DNA of 64,000 bases, taken from positions 1,798,001 to 1,862,000 of the forward strand of contig NZ_CP041616.1 in the NCBI RefSeq assembly GCF_007197575.1, read 5' to 3'. The stretch comes from Ornithinimicrobium ciconiae (GTDB lineage Bacteria; Actinomycetota; Actinomycetes; Actinomycetales; Dermatophilaceae). The stretch's first letter is position 1, and the number at the start of each line of letters is the position of its first letter. Positions 1-8,792 of the stretch are shown one piece after another. The notes beneath the pieces are model-generated. The model was given only the letters and a program-made list of their open reading frames with translations. It ran no database searches and was not told where the DNA came from. The position numbers and the translations under genes are program-made.

Positions 1-2
1 TC

Positions 3-1688
3 GTCACGGTGCTGGACGAGGACGACGTCCGGGCCCAGCTGGCCACGTTGCGGGACCAGGGCATCGAGGCGCTGAGCATCAGCTTCATCAACGCCTACGC
101 CAATGACGCGCACGAGGTCCGGGTGGCCGAGATCGCCGCGGAGGTGCTCGGTGACATCCCGGTCTCCCGCTCCTCGGCGGTCCTGCCCGAGCTGCGGGAG
201 TATGAGCGCACGCTCACCACCGTGGCCAACGCCTATGTGCAGGGGCAGGTCCTTCGCTATGTCGGCAACCTGGAGCGCCAGCTGCACGGCTCCGGCCTCG
301 ACGCCGACCTGTCGATCCTGCGCAGCGACGGCGGTCTGGTCTCGGCCGGCATCGCCGCCGACAGCCCCGTCTCCCTGCTGCTCTCCGGACCGGCGGGTGG
401 GGTGACCGGTGCCGCCTGGGTGGCCGAGCAGGCCGGCTTCTCCGACATCCTGACCTTTGACATGGGAGGGACCTCCACCGACGTCGCCCTGGTGCAGGGG
501 CTGACGCCGCGGGTGGGTCGGGAGACCACCGTCGGCGACCTCACGGTGCGGGCCACCTCCCTGGACGTGCGCACCGTCGGCGCCGGCGGGGGCTCCATCG
601 CCCACGTGCCGCAGCTCACCCAGGCCCTGCGGGTCGGCCCCCAGTCGGCCGGAGCGGTCCCCGGCCCCGCGTCATACGGACAGGGCGGTGCCGAGCCCAC
701 GGTGACGGACGCCGACGTGGTGCTCGGCTATCTGCCCCCCGCGCTCGCCGGTGGAGAGATCACCCTCGATGTCGACGCCGCCCACACCGCCGTGCAGACG
801 ATCGCCGACGCGACCGGGCTGCCGTCGGTGCAGGCCGCTGCCGAGGGCATCTACGACATCGTCAACGAAAACATCTTCGGGGCGCTGAAGCTGGTCTCCA
901 CCCAGCAGGGTTTCGACCCGCGCGACTTCGCGCTGATGGCCTTCGGTGGCGCCGGTCCGCTGCACGCCAACGCCCTGGGGATCCTCACCGGTGCCTGGCC
1001 GGTCATCATCCCGCCGTCACCCGGTGTCCTCGCCGCCTACGGCGACGCCACGACGACGATGCGGGACCAGTCGGTGCAGACCCTGATCCGCCGGTTCGGC
1101 GAGCTCACCGACGAGCAGGTGCGCGACCTGCTCCACGGCCTGGCCAGCACCGCCCGGGAGTCGCTCCTGGAGTCCGGCCTGAGCGAGGACGACCTGACCG
1201 TCACCTACTCGGTGGACCTGCGCTATCACGGTCAGGGCTTCGAGATCCCGGTCACCATCGAGGCGAGCGATCTGGAGGGCTCCGCCCTCGACACGCTGCG
1301 CGCGGCCTTCGACGCCGAGCACGACCGGCTGTTCAACTTCCTGCTCACCAACGAGCACGAGCTGGTGACGGTGCGCGCCACGGTCAGCGGGCCCCGCCCC
1401 GAGGTGGCCGCCACCGTCCTGGCCGAGGGTGGCGAGGATCCCTCCGGCGCGATCCGGCGCACCCACCCGTTGTGGTTCGAGGGCGAGCAGATCGAGGCCA
1501 CCATCTATGACCGGCACAAGCTGCTGGCCGGCAACGTCCTGACCGGACCGGCCATCGTCGCCGAAATGGACTCCACGACGCTCGTCCTGCCCGGTCACAC
1601 CGCCACCGTGCACGCCAGTGGCAGCCTCCTCATCCGCCCGACCGACATCCGCACCGACGCCCCCGCCGACTCTGGTTCGAAGGACTGA
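3..1688 (+). CDS. hyuA: Hydantoinase/oxoprolinase subunit A (HyuA), 5' end cut by window
   Basis: The reading frame is open to the window edge and lacks roughly the first 130 residues of a family normally near 690 aa, so the GTG at 9 is internal and the gene starts upstream. The ASKHA-type ATP-binding core is visible (FDMGGTSTDVALV, then GAGGGSIAHVP). HyuA-type subunits pair with HyuB to hydrolyse cyclic imides such as hydantoins or 5-oxoproline using ATP, in the cytoplasm. hyuB follows after 3 nt, and a cysteine amidohydrolase overlaps hyuB, which suggests N-methylhydantoin (creatinine route) as substrate. The family is clear; the substrate is inferred. Confidence 0.9.
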   Translation, partial: VTVLDEDDVRAQLATLRDQGIEALSISFINAYANDAHEVRVAEIAAEVLGDIPVSRSSAVLPELREYERTLTTVANAYVQGQVLRYVGNLERQLHGSGLDADLSILRSDGGLVSAGIAADSPVSLLLSGPAGGVTGAAWVAEQAGFSDILTFDMGGTSTDVALVQGLTPRVGRETTVGDLTVRATSLDVRTVGAGGGSIAHVPQLTQALRVGPQSAGAVPGPASYGQGGAEPTVTDADVVLGYLPPALAGGEITLDVDAAHTAVQTIADATGLPSVQAAAEGIYDIVNENIFGALKLVSTQQGFDPRDFALMAFGGAGPLHANALGILTGAWPVIIPPSPGVLAAYGDATTTMRDQSVQTLIRRFGELTDEQVRDLLHGLASTARESLLESGLSEDDLTVTYSVDLRYHGQGFEIPVTIEASDLEGSALDTLRAAFDAEHDRLFNFLLTNEHELVTVRATVSGPRPEVAATVLAEGGEDPSGAIRRTHPLWFEGEQIEATIYDRHKLLAGNVLTGPAIVAEMDSTTLVLPGHTATVHASGSLLIRPTDIRTDAPADSGSKD

Positions 1689-1691
1689 CCC

Positions 1692-3563
1692 ATGGCTGAA
1701 CTGCTGCAGACAAACACTGAGGACTTCGGCACGGTCGAGGTCGACGTCATCACGCTCGACCTCATCGAGAACGGGCTGCGCAGCGCCCGCTACGAGATGG
1801 ACGAGGTGCTGTTCCGCACCGCCCTGTCACCGGGCATCCGCGAGCAGCACGACGAGTTCCCGCTGATCGGTGACCCCGAGGGCAAGATGGTGGTGGGCCA
1901 GTTCGGTCTGTCCATCCCCGACTTCCTCGCCAACTTCGAGGGCACCATCGAGGAGGGTGACGTCCTCTTGACGTCCGACCCCTACTCGTGCGGCGCCGCG
2001 ATCAGCCACGCCAACGACTGGCTGGTCGTCATGCCGATCTACTTCGAGGGTCGGATCGTGGGCTGGGCCTCCCAGTTCGGGCACATGTCGGACGTCGGCG
2101 GCAAGACGCCCGCCTCGATGCCGACCGACGCCCGGACGATCTTCGAGGAGGGTGTGGTCATCCCGCCCTTCAAGCTCTACAAGAAGGGCGTCCTCGACGA
2201 GGACGCGCTGCGGATCATCCTCAACCAGGTGCGCAAGCCGGACTGGAACCGCGCGGACCTCAACGGGATCGTCGCCGCCTGCCGCACCGCCTCGCGGCGG
2301 GTGCAGGAGATGTGCACCCGGTTCGGCGCGGACACCTACACCTCGGCCTTAGATGCGTTGCTGGACCGCAACTACCGGGCGATGAAGACGCTGCTGGCGC
2401 TGGTCTTCGAGGAGGGCAAGCCGCTGTCGTTCACCGACTACATCGATGACGACGGGCGGGGCAACGGCCCGTTCGAGCTGGTCATGACGATCACCCGCAC
2501 CGGTGACAAGGTGCTCATCGACCTGGACGGCAGCAGCCCCCAGGCCGAGGGGCCGATCAACTACTACATCAACGAGAACCTCATCCGGATGTTCTTCGGC
2601 ATCTACATGATCACGGTGGCCGACCCGCAGATCCTGTGGAACGACGGCTACTACCCGTTGGTGGACGTCAACATCCCCGAGGAGTCCTTCTGGAAGCCGA
2701 AGTATCCGGCGGCGCTCAACGGCCGCAACCACGGCATCGGCCGGCTGTTCGACCTCTTCGGCGGCCTGCTCGGCCAGTCCAACCCGGACCTGCTCAACGG
2801 TGCCGGCTTCTCCTCCTCGCCGCACTTCATGTACTCGGGCAACTACTCCGATGGTGAACGCAAGGGGGAGTGGTTCCAGCTCTACTCGATCGGCTTCGGA
2901 GGCATTCCCGGCCGCCCCGTCGGCGACGGCCCGGACGGTCACTCGCTGTGGCCCTCGTTCGTCAACATCCCGTGCGAGTACCTCGAGTCCTATTATCCGC
3001 TGCGGATCGACCGCTGGGAGACCGTCACCGACACCGGCGGTGCGGGCCTGCACCGTGGCGGCAACGGTGTCGATGTCACCTACCGCTTCCTCGAGCCGGG
3101 CACCATCGCGATCCACGACGACCGGTGGCTGACCTATCCGTGGGGCGTGCTGGGCGGCGAGCCCGGTGCGCGCGGCACCAAGTGGATCGAGCGGGCGGAC
3201 GGCACGACGGAGGTCCTGCCCAGCAAGGTGCATGACGTGGACGTCCACCGCGACGACGTCCTGCACTTCGTCACGTGGGGCGGCGGTGGCTGGGGCGACC
3301 CGCTGGAGCGAGAGGTCGACCTGGTGACCCTGGAAGTCAAGCGAGGTCTGATCTCCGCCGAGGGTGCACGTCGCTACGGCGTGGTCTGTGACGAGGCAGG
3401 GGCCGTCGACCACGAAGCGACGGACGCGCTGCGTGAGCAGGTCCGCTCCGGACGATCCGGCGAGCGACCGCTGTTTGACAAGGGCCCGGACCTGGAGACG
3501 ATCCTGGCCAACGCGCTCGAGGAGACCGGGCTGCCCGCACCCACGGCCCCGAAGCCGCTGTGA
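1692..3563 (+). CDS. hyuB: Hydantoinase/oxoprolinase subunit B (HyuB)
   Basis: Full-length 623-aa member of the hydantoinase B/oxoprolinase family (family size about 550-650 aa). It has the family N-terminus (DLIENGLRSARYEMDEVLFRTALSP), the region around ISHANDWLVVMPIYFEG, and a C-terminal glycine-rich segment (HFVTWGGGGWGDPL). The ATG is 3 nt after the hyuA stop with AAGGAC upstream, so the pair is co-translated. It should be the partner of HyuA in ATP-dependent ring opening. The alternative substrates 5-oxoproline or acetone-type compounds cannot be excluded from sequence alone. Confidence 0.9.
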   Translation: MAELLQTNTEDFGTVEVDVITLDLIENGLRSARYEMDEVLFRTALSPGIREQHDEFPLIGDPEGKMVVGQFGLSIPDFLANFEGTIEEGDVLLTSDPYSCGAAISHANDWLVVMPIYFEGRIVGWASQFGHMSDVGGKTPASMPTDARTIFEEGVVIPPFKLYKKGVLDEDALRIILNQVRKPDWNRADLNGIVAACRTASRRVQEMCTRFGADTYTSALDALLDRNYRAMKTLLALVFEEGKPLSFTDYIDDDGRGNGPFELVMTITRTGDKVLIDLDGSSPQAEGPINYYINENLIRMFFGIYMITVADPQILWNDGYYPLVDVNIPEESFWKPKYPAALNGRNHGIGRLFDLFGGLLGQSNPDLLNGAGFSSSPHFMYSGNYSDGERKGEWFQLYSIGFGGIPGRPVGDGPDGHSLWPSFVNIPCEYLESYYPLRIDRWETVTDTGGAGLHRGGNGVDVTYRFLEPGTIAIHDDRWLTYPWGVLGGEPGARGTKWIERADGTTEVLPSKVHDVDVHRDDVLHFVTWGGGGWGDPLEREVDLVTLEVKRGLISAEGARRYGVVCDEAGAVDHEATDALREQVRSGRSGERPLFDKGPDLETILANALEETGLPAPTAPKPL

Positions 3564-4222
3564 CAGAGGAGACCTCGCCGTCATACGAGGACGCCCAGGA
3601 CGCCCCGGGCTTTGCCCAGGGGTTTGCGGGCTCCCTCGCCCCGGGCGCCCGGCCCGCCCTCCTCGTGATCGACATGATGCGTGCCTACTACGAGGAGGGC
3701 AGTCCCTTATGTCTGCCCGACGACGACTCCCTCCACGCTGCCGCGGAGCTGCTCACCGTGGCCCGCGCGGCGGGGGTCCCGGTGCTGCACACCGTGGTCC
3801 GCTACGGACCGGACGGGGTGGACGGCGGGGTCTTCCTGCGCAAGGTGCCGGCGCTGCGGCTGCTCATCGGCGACAGCGAGCTGGGGGAGCCGATGCCCCA
3901 GGTGGCTCCGTTGCCGAGCGAGCCGGTCCTGGTCAAGCAGTACGCCAGCGCCTTCTTCGGCACGACCCTGGCCTCGACGCTGCAGTTCCTGGGCGTCGAC
4001 ACGGTCGTGATCCTCGGGGTGAGTACCAGCGGGTGCGTGCGGGCCAGCGCCGTCGACGCGCTCCAGCACGGCTTTGTCCCGCTGGTGGTGCGCGAAGGGG
4101 TCGGTGACCGGGAGTCCGCGGTGCACGACGCCTCCCTCTATGACCTGCAGGCGAAGTATGCCGAGGTGGTCTCCCTCGCCGACGCCACGGCATACCTGGA
4201 GTCCCTCGGGCTGCCCAGCTGA
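3560..4222 (+). CDS. Isochorismatase-fold cysteine amidohydrolase, probably N-carbamoylsarcosine amidase
   Basis: 220-aa cysteine hydrolase of the isochorismatase superfamily. The family's Asp-Lys-Cys triad can be read as D38 (LLVIDMMRAYY), K126 (LVKQYASAFFGT) and C159 (LGVSTSGCVRAS). GTG start overlaps the hyuB stop by 4 nt (GTGA), so it is translationally coupled. In the known N-methylhydantoin pathway, HyuAB yields N-carbamoylsarcosine and this enzyme type releases sarcosine, CO2 and ammonia; the operon arrangement points to that role. Nicotinamidase or maleamate amidase activity would be the main alternatives. The fold is certain, the substrate is inferred. Confidence 0.75.
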   Translation: MTEETSPSYEDAQDAPGFAQGFAGSLAPGARPALLVIDMMRAYYEEGSPLCLPDDDSLHAAAELLTVARAAGVPVLHTVVRYGPDGVDGGVFLRKVPALRLLIGDSELGEPMPQVAPLPSEPVLVKQYASAFFGTTLASTLQFLGVDTVVILGVSTSGCVRASAVDALQHGFVPLVVREGVGDRESAVHDASLYDLQAKYAEVVSLADATAYLESLGLPS

Positions 4223-4239
4223 GTGGGGCTGCTCCCGGG

Positions 4240-4245
4240 TAGCCT
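4240..4245 (+). promoter_or_regulatory. Leaderless -10 box of yggS
   Basis: TAGCCT ends 7 nt before the ATG at 4253, and no Shine-Dalgarno sequence precedes that ATG. This is the spacing of a leaderless transcript, and it supports ATG 4253 over an upstream in-frame start at 4223. Confidence 0.55.
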
Positions 4246-4252
4246 CACAGGC

Positions 4253-5011
4253 ATGAGCCGGCGCGAGGAGATCGAGACCAACCTGGCAGCGGTGCGTGAG
4301 CGGATCGCGCGGGCGTGCGCCGACGCGGGCCGCGACCCTGGTGCGGTCACGCTGATCGTGGTCACCAAGTTCCACCCGGTCAGCGACCTCGGCCATCTCG
4401 TCGACCTCGGTGTGACCGACATCGGCGAGAACCGTGACCAGGAGGCCGGCGCCAAGATCGCCGAGCTCGACCCCGCGACCCGGGCCGCGCTGACCGTCCA
4501 CTTCGTCGGCCAGCTGCAGACCAACAAGGCCCGCCACGTCGTGCGGTATGCCGACGTCGTCCAGTCCGTGGACCGCGCCAAGCTGGTCGGCGCCCTCGAT
4601 CGTGCCGTCGCGGCGCGTGCCGAAGCTCCCCACGAAGTGGTGGAGGGCGTTGCCGAACCTCCCCAGAAGTTGGCGGTCCTCCTGCAGGTCGACCTGGGGG
4701 AGGGGGAGGACGCGGGGCGTGGGGGCATCCTGCCGGCCGACCTGATGGCGCTGGCCGACCAGGTGGAGCTCACCGAGCACCTCACCCTCAAAGGTCTGAT
4801 GGCGGTGGCACCGTTCGGGCTGGGCGAAGCCGGGACCACCGCGGCCTTCGGACGGTTGACCGACCTCGGCGCCAGGGTCCGCGACACCCACCCCGACGCG
4901 ACCGTGCTCTCCGCGGGGATGAGCGGCGATCTGGAGATCGCGATCAGATCCGGTGCGACACACCTGCGTGTCGGCACCGCAATCCTCGGATCACGGCCAG
5001 ACCCCCGGTAG
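4253..5011 (+). CDS. YggS/PLPBP family pyridoxal-phosphate homeostasis protein
   Basis: 252-aa alanine-racemase-N-type TIM barrel that binds PLP without known catalysis and buffers cellular PLP and amino-acid pools. The PLP lysine region [13 protein letters not shown], the GENRDQE motif, [10 protein letters not shown] and the C-terminal [25 protein letters not shown] (phosphate cup) are all present. It lies 43 nt upstream of sepF, the usual Gram-positive arrangement in the division region. The start at 4253 is chosen because of the TAGCCT box 7 nt upstream; the frame is open further upstream but without a ribosome-binding site. Confidence 0.9.
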   Translation: MSRREEIETNLAAVRERIARACADAGRDPGAVTLIVVTKFHPVSDLGHLVDLGVTDIGENRDQEAGAKIAELDPATRAALTVHFVGQLQTNKARHVVRYADVVQSVDRAKLVGALDRAVAARAEAPHEVVEGVAEPPQKLAVLLQVDLGEGEDAGRGGILPADLMALADQVELTEHLTLKGLMAVAPFGLGEAGTTAAFGRLTDLGARVRDTHPDATVLSAGMSGDLEIAIRSGATHLRVGTAILGSRPDPR

Positions 5012-5054
5012 CGTCGGGAACGACCACACACGGACGCACAAGGAGCTCACACAC

Positions 5055-5567
5055 ATGGCTGGGGCGCTGCGCAAGACCATGGAGTATCTCGGACTCGCCG
5101 AGACCGATGAGCGCTATGAGGACTATGACTACGACGAGCCCGAGGGCACGCCGGAGCGGGAGAGTCCCCGTGCCGCCGAGCCCGAGCGCGCCCGCACGGC
5201 GGAGGTCACTCAGCTGCCGCAGCGCACCGTCGCCCCTGAGCAGAAGCGCACCCCCGTCGCCCGGGTGGTCCGCGAGGCGGAGGTTGAGCCGATGAACCGC
5301 ATCACCACGATTCACCCGCGCACCTACAACGAGGCCAAGAACATCGGTGAGGCCTTCCGTGGCGGCATCCCGGTGATCATGAACCTGTCCGACATGGACG
5401 ACGCCGACGCCAAGCGCATCGTCGACTTCGCCGCCGGGCTGGCCTTCGGTCTGCGCGGCTCGATCGAGCGCGTCACCAACAAGGTGTTCCTGCTCTCGCC
5501 GTCCCACATCGAGGTCGACGGCTCCGAGCCCGCCGCTCCCAAGCAGACGCTGTTCAACCAGAGCTGA
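5055..5567 (+). CDS. sepF: Cell division protein SepF
   Basis: 170-aa SepF, a membrane anchor and cross-linker of FtsZ at the septum. It starts with an amphipathic membrane-targeting helix ([14 protein letters not shown]), has an acidic disordered linker ([11 protein letters not shown]), then the SepF core from about residue 85 ([57 protein letters not shown]). ATG at 5055 is preceded by AAGGAGCT; the frame is open further upstream, but only this start gives the targeting helix. A T-poor hairpin follows the stop. Confidence 0.95.
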   Translation: MAGALRKTMEYLGLAETDERYEDYDYDEPEGTPERESPRAAEPERARTAEVTQLPQRTVAPEQKRTPVARVVREAEVEPMNRITTIHPRTYNEAKNIGEAFRGGIPVIMNLSDMDDADAKRIVDFAAGLAFGLRGSIERVTNKVFLLSPSHIEVDGSEPAAPKQTLFNQS

Positions 5568-5632
5568 GGCCCCGGCGCCCCACCGGGCTGGCCCGGTGCC
5601 GCGGCGCCGACCACACGACATACGCACGACGG

Positions 5633-5661
5633 CGTCGCCGACCCACAGCGGGTCGGCGACG
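5633..5661 (+). terminator. Hairpin after sepF
   Basis: Perfect 12-bp stem (5633-5644 with 5650-5661), 5-nt loop, followed by TCGTTCATT. It is a plausible intrinsic terminator or transcript-end hairpin between sepF and yggT; the weak T tract limits confidence. Confidence 0.45.
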
Positions 5662-5684
5662 TCGTTCATTCCACCCGCGCCACG

Positions 5685-5690
5685 TAGTAT
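5685..5690 (+). promoter_or_regulatory. Candidate -10 box for yggT
   Basis: TAGTAT lies 30 nt upstream of the yggT ATG, with a ribosome-binding site (AGGAAGG) between them, so here a short leader is likely. No convincing -35 element is visible. Confidence 0.35.
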
Positions 5691-5720
5691 CTGCACCGTG
5701 ATGAACAGGAAGGCCACTCG

Positions 5721-6005
5721 ATGATCGGCGACATTCTCTCCTGGGTGCTGTCGCTGTACTTCCTGGTCCTGATCGTGCGACTGATCCTGGACTGGGTGCA
5801 GGTCTTCTCCCGTGACTGGCGTCCCTCAGGCGTCATGCTGATCGTCGCCGAGACGGTCTACAGCCTGACCGATCCGCCGATCCGGTTCCTGCGTCGTTTC
5901 ATCCCGCCGCTGCGTCTGGGCGGCGTCGCCCTGGACCTGGCCTTCCTCGTGCTGATTCTGGGCGTGAGCATCGCCCGCAGCTACGTCTCGCTCCTGCCGT
6001 TCTGA
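5721..6005 (+). CDS. YggT family membrane protein
   Basis: 94-aa integral membrane protein with two hydrophobic segments (about residues 5-25 and 72-92) around the YggT core (TDPPIRFLRRFIPPLRLGGVALDLAFLVL). YggT proteins sit beside sepF and divIVA in many Gram-positive division regions. They have been linked to septum or membrane organisation and osmotic tolerance, but no reaction is assigned. AGGAAGG is spaced 6-7 nt from the ATG. The length is normal for the single-repeat form. Confidence 0.85.
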   Translation: MIGDILSWVLSLYFLVLIVRLILDWVQVFSRDWRPSGVMLIVAETVYSLTDPPIRFLRRFIPPLRLGGVALDLAFLVLILGVSIARSYVSLLPF

Positions 6006-6152
6006 TGCGGGTAAGACTCGCTCCAGCGGTGGGGCGAGCGGGCTTTGGTGGGCTATGGTGTGCCCTGATACTGCAGTTGAGCTAGTGCCAAGTGGGTCCC
6101 GTGCGCCGTGAAGGCAAGGGCTCCACGCGGATCTCCAGAGCGAGGTGAACCC

Positions 6153-7322
6153 ATGGCGTTGTCCCCCGAGGACGTCATCAAGAAGAGCTTCAGTGCGACC
6201 CACTTGCGGCGGGGTTACGACGAGACCCAGGTGGATGACTTCCTGGACGAGGTTGTCGTCGAACTGCGTCGCCTCCTGGCCGAGCAGGACGACCTCACCG
6301 GCCAGTTGGATGACTGCCGCTCTGGTCAGTATGACGGGGGTTACGCCGGAAGCGCCGCCGCCTTTGCCGGTGGGGCCAGCGTGGACGAGGAGCAGCTCGA
6401 GCAGGTCCGTCGCGAGCGCGAGCAGCTCGTCGCCGAGATCGAGCAGCTCTCCGGTCAGCTGGACAGCCGTCGCGCCGAGGTCGACGAGTTCGAGGGTGAC
6501 GCCGAGCGTCGCGTCGAGGCGGCCCGGCTCAAGGCCAGCGAGGCCGAGTCCCAGGCCAACGAGGAGCTGGAGGGCCGGCTGCAGGGCGAGTTGCTCGAGC
6601 TGCAGCAGAAGGTCGAGTCCACCCGCGGTGAGGCCGAGGCAGCCGAGGCCCGTCTGGCCGAGCTGCGTCAGCAGGTCTCCGAGGCCGAGCAGGCCGTCAG
6701 CCAGGCCCAGGCCCAGCAGGACGTCAGCCAGGCCCAGCAGGGCGACGGGTCGGGCTCCGGTGCCGCAGCCGTGGGCGCCGTCGCTGCCGGCGCAACCGTC
6801 GCGCGCGTGCCGGCCGAGGACCCCACCAAGATCATCGAGCTGGCCCAGCGTCTGCACGACCAGCACGTGGCCGAGGGGCAGGAGACCAAGGAGCGCCTGA
6901 TCAGCGAGGGCGACGAGTATCGCGAGCGCGTCGTCACCGAGGCCGACACCACGGCCCAGAACCTGATCCGGGAGGGTCAGGAGAAGCACGACGAGCTGGT
7001 CGCCACCGGCCAGGCCGAGCACGACAAGTTGGTCAACGAGGGACAGGCACGTCACGACGAGCTGATCAGCACCGGTCAGGGCGAGCACGACCGGGTGGTG
7101 GCCGCTGCCTCGCAGCAGCGCGACTCCCTGATCGGCGAGGCCGAGACCAAGCGCACCAACATCCTCACCGACCTGGAGAGCAGGCAGTCCAGCCTCTCGG
7201 GTCAGATCGAGGAGCTGAAGACCTTCGAGTCGGACTACCGCACCAAGTTGCGCGGTTATCTGGCAGACCAGATGGACTTCCTGGACCGCAATGGCGACGG
7301 GATCGACGACCGCCTGCAGTGA
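6153..7322 (+). CDS. DivIVA/Wag31-type polar growth scaffold
   Basis: 389-aa DivIVA-domain protein. The N-terminus (MALSPEDVIKKSFSATHLRRGYDETQVDDFLDEV, residues 1-34) is the membrane-curvature binding module. A coiled coil follows from about residue 85, then degenerate repeats of the type HDELVATGQAEHDKLVNEGQ (about 285-330), and the conserved C-terminal FESDYRTKLRGYLADQMDFLD. In actinobacteria this protein marks cell poles and directs peptidoglycan synthesis. Longer than Wag31 (about 260 aa) because of an inserted repeat and Ala-rich segment. Start chosen at ATG 6153 with GAGGTG upstream; an in-frame start at 6108 has no conserved sequence. Confidence 0.88.
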   Translation: MALSPEDVIKKSFSATHLRRGYDETQVDDFLDEVVVELRRLLAEQDDLTGQLDDCRSGQYDGGYAGSAAAFAGGASVDEEQLEQVRREREQLVAEIEQLSGQLDSRRAEVDEFEGDAERRVEAARLKASEAESQANEELEGRLQGELLELQQKVESTRGEAEAAEARLAELRQQVSEAEQAVSQAQAQQDVSQAQQGDGSGSGAAAVGAVAAGATVARVPAEDPTKIIELAQRLHDQHVAEGQETKERLISEGDEYRERVVTEADTTAQNLIREGQEKHDELVATGQAEHDKLVNEGQARHDELISTGQGEHDRVVAAASQQRDSLIGEAETKRTNILTDLESRQSSLSGQIEELKTFESDYRTKLRGYLADQMDFLDRNGDGIDDRLQ

Positions 7323-7370
7323 CTGACTGAACGGGCTCAGCCACGGGAGCATCCTCTCGCCTGACCCGCC

Positions 7371-7409
7371 CGCGACCCCCGTGACGGACTGACCGTCACG
7401 GGGGTCGCG
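7371..7409 (+). terminator. Perfect 17-bp hairpin after divIVA
   Basis: Arms 7371-7387 and 7393-7409 are exact reverse complements with a 5-nt ACTGA loop. It lies 48 nt after the divIVA stop and has no T tract, typical for high-GC actinobacterial transcript ends. Confidence 0.6.
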
Positions 7410-7453
7410 TCGTCGGGGTGGGGAGTCGTTGCCTGAGAGTTCATCAAAAGGCT

Positions 7454-7483
7454 TGTTATTCACCACGTGCAGCCCCTATCCTT
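7454..7483 (+). promoter_or_regulatory. Candidate promoter for the dksA-lspA-rluD group
   Basis: TTGTTA (7454-7459), an 18-nt spacer and TATCCT (7478-7483) lie between the divIVA hairpin and ATG 7537. The predicted leader is about 45 nt and contains the AAGGGG ribosome-binding site. Confidence 0.45.
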
Positions 7484-7536
7484 CGGCCCACACGTCCCGT
7501 TCGGGAGGTTGTGAACACTCAGACACAAGGGGTCGC

Positions 7537-8112
7537 ATGGCAGGCAAGGGTGACGCTGGGGCGCGCACGAACACGACCACCTCGGACACCGCGAAGAAGG
7601 CCGCTGCTCCGGCAGCGCAGAAGGCCGCGTCCGCCACCGGCGCAGCGAAGAAGACGGCTACTGCGGCGACCGGGAAGACAGCGGTCCCCACCAAGCGCGC
7701 CACGCGCCAGGGTGGCACGCCCGGCCTGCCGGTCCTGGAGAAGGAGGACCCTTGGACCCCGGCCGAGATCGCCGAGGTGCAGGCCGAGCTCGAGCAGGAC
7801 CGGGATCGCCTGCAGGCGGAGGTCGATGAGGCCGAGGCTGACCTGGCTGAGCTGATGCGCGACAGCGGCGAGGGTTCAGGCGACGACCAGGCCGATGCTG
7901 GGGCTGCCACGTGGGAGCGCGAGCACGAGTTGTCGCTGACCAACAACGCCAAGGAACTGCTCGAGCAGATCGAGCACGCCCTCGAACGGATCGGGGAGGG
8001 AACCTACGGCACCTGTGAGTCGTGCGGCAATCCCATCGGCAAGATGCGGCTGCAGGCCTTCCCGCGTGCGACGCTATGCCTGTCATGCAAGCAGAAGCAG
8101 GAGCGCCGCTGA
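7537..8112 (+). CDS. TraR/DksA-type zinc-finger protein
   Basis: 191-aa protein. A long Ala/Lys/Thr-rich basic N-terminal tail (residues 1-60, histone-like) is followed by a coiled-coil hairpin with acidic residues (about 75-145) and a C4 zinc finger, CESCGNPIGKMRLQAFP then CLSCKQ. DksA-type proteins bind RNA polymerase through the secondary channel; the actinobacterial members with AK-rich tails are poorly studied. ATG at 7537 follows AAGGGG; the frame is open upstream to 7429 but not conserved in character. Overlaps the lspA start. Confidence 0.85.
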   Translation: MAGKGDAGARTNTTTSDTAKKAAAPAAQKAASATGAAKKTATAATGKTAVPTKRATRQGGTPGLPVLEKEDPWTPAEIAEVQAELEQDRDRLQAEVDEAEADLAELMRDSGEGSGDDQADAGAATWEREHELSLTNNAKELLEQIEHALERIGEGTYGTCESCGNPIGKMRLQAFPRATLCLSCKQKQERR

Positions 8113-8792
8113 CCTCCCAGGCCGGGGACGACGCCACCAACTCCACCACAGGCCGGCCTCACCGACGATCCCTCTTTTGGCTGGTCCTGGCGATCGCCGC
8201 CGTCTGGGTGAGCGCCGACCAGATCTCCAAGACCATCGCCGAGGACGTCCTCTCGGACGGCTCGACCCGACCCTTCATCGGCGAGCTCCTGCAGTTCCAC
8301 CTGACCTACAACCCGGGTGCCGCGTTCTCCATGGGCACCGGCTCGACCGGACTGCTGACCATCCTCGCGGTGGCCGTCTGCAGCGTCATCGTCTGGAACG
8401 CCCGCCGCCTCGGCAGCCTCGGCTGGGCCATCGGTCTCGGCCTGCTGCTGGGTGGGGCCCTGGGCAACCTCATCGACCGACTGACCCGTGAGCCAGGCTT
8501 TGGCAAGGGACACGTCGTCGACTTCCTGATGCTGCCGAACTTCCCGATCTTCAACATCGCCGACGTCGGCATCACCTCCGCCGCCGTGCTCATCGGACTG
8601 CTCGCGCTGCGCGGCACCAACCCGGACGGCACGCGCGGGGACGGTGTGGACGACGGCGCGACTGCCGTCGAGGACCACGTCGCGACTGCCGTCGAGGTCG
8701 ACGACACCGAGGCCGTCGAGAACGGTCCGGATCGGCCCGGTGACGGGACGACGGACGCTGCCGCCCGGCATACCGACGAGGAACGCCGATGA
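8085..8792 (+). CDS. lspA: Lipoprotein signal peptidase II with acidic C-terminal extension
   Basis: 235-aa LspA with four membrane helices. The two catalytic aspartates are in [24 protein letters not shown] and [11 protein letters not shown], with YNPGAAFS upstream. It removes signal peptides from lipoproteins such as the META-domain protein at 9734. The last 55 or so residues after the final helix are acidic and disordered with a small internal repeat ([16 protein letters not shown]), an extension beyond the usual 160-200 aa. The start is uncertain: ATG 8085, 8076 or 8022 all lie inside the preceding gene, and I chose the most downstream. It overlaps rluD by ATGA. Confidence 0.9.
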   Translation: MQAEAGAPLTSQAGDDATNSTTGRPHRRSLFWLVLAIAAVWVSADQISKTIAEDVLSDGSTRPFIGELLQFHLTYNPGAAFSMGTGSTGLLTILAVAVCSVIVWNARRLGSLGWAIGLGLLLGGALGNLIDRLTREPGFGKGHVVDFLMLPNFPIFNIADVGITSAAVLIGLLALRGTNPDGTRGDGVDDGATAVEDHVATAVEVDDTEAVENGPDRPGDGTTDAAARHTDEERR

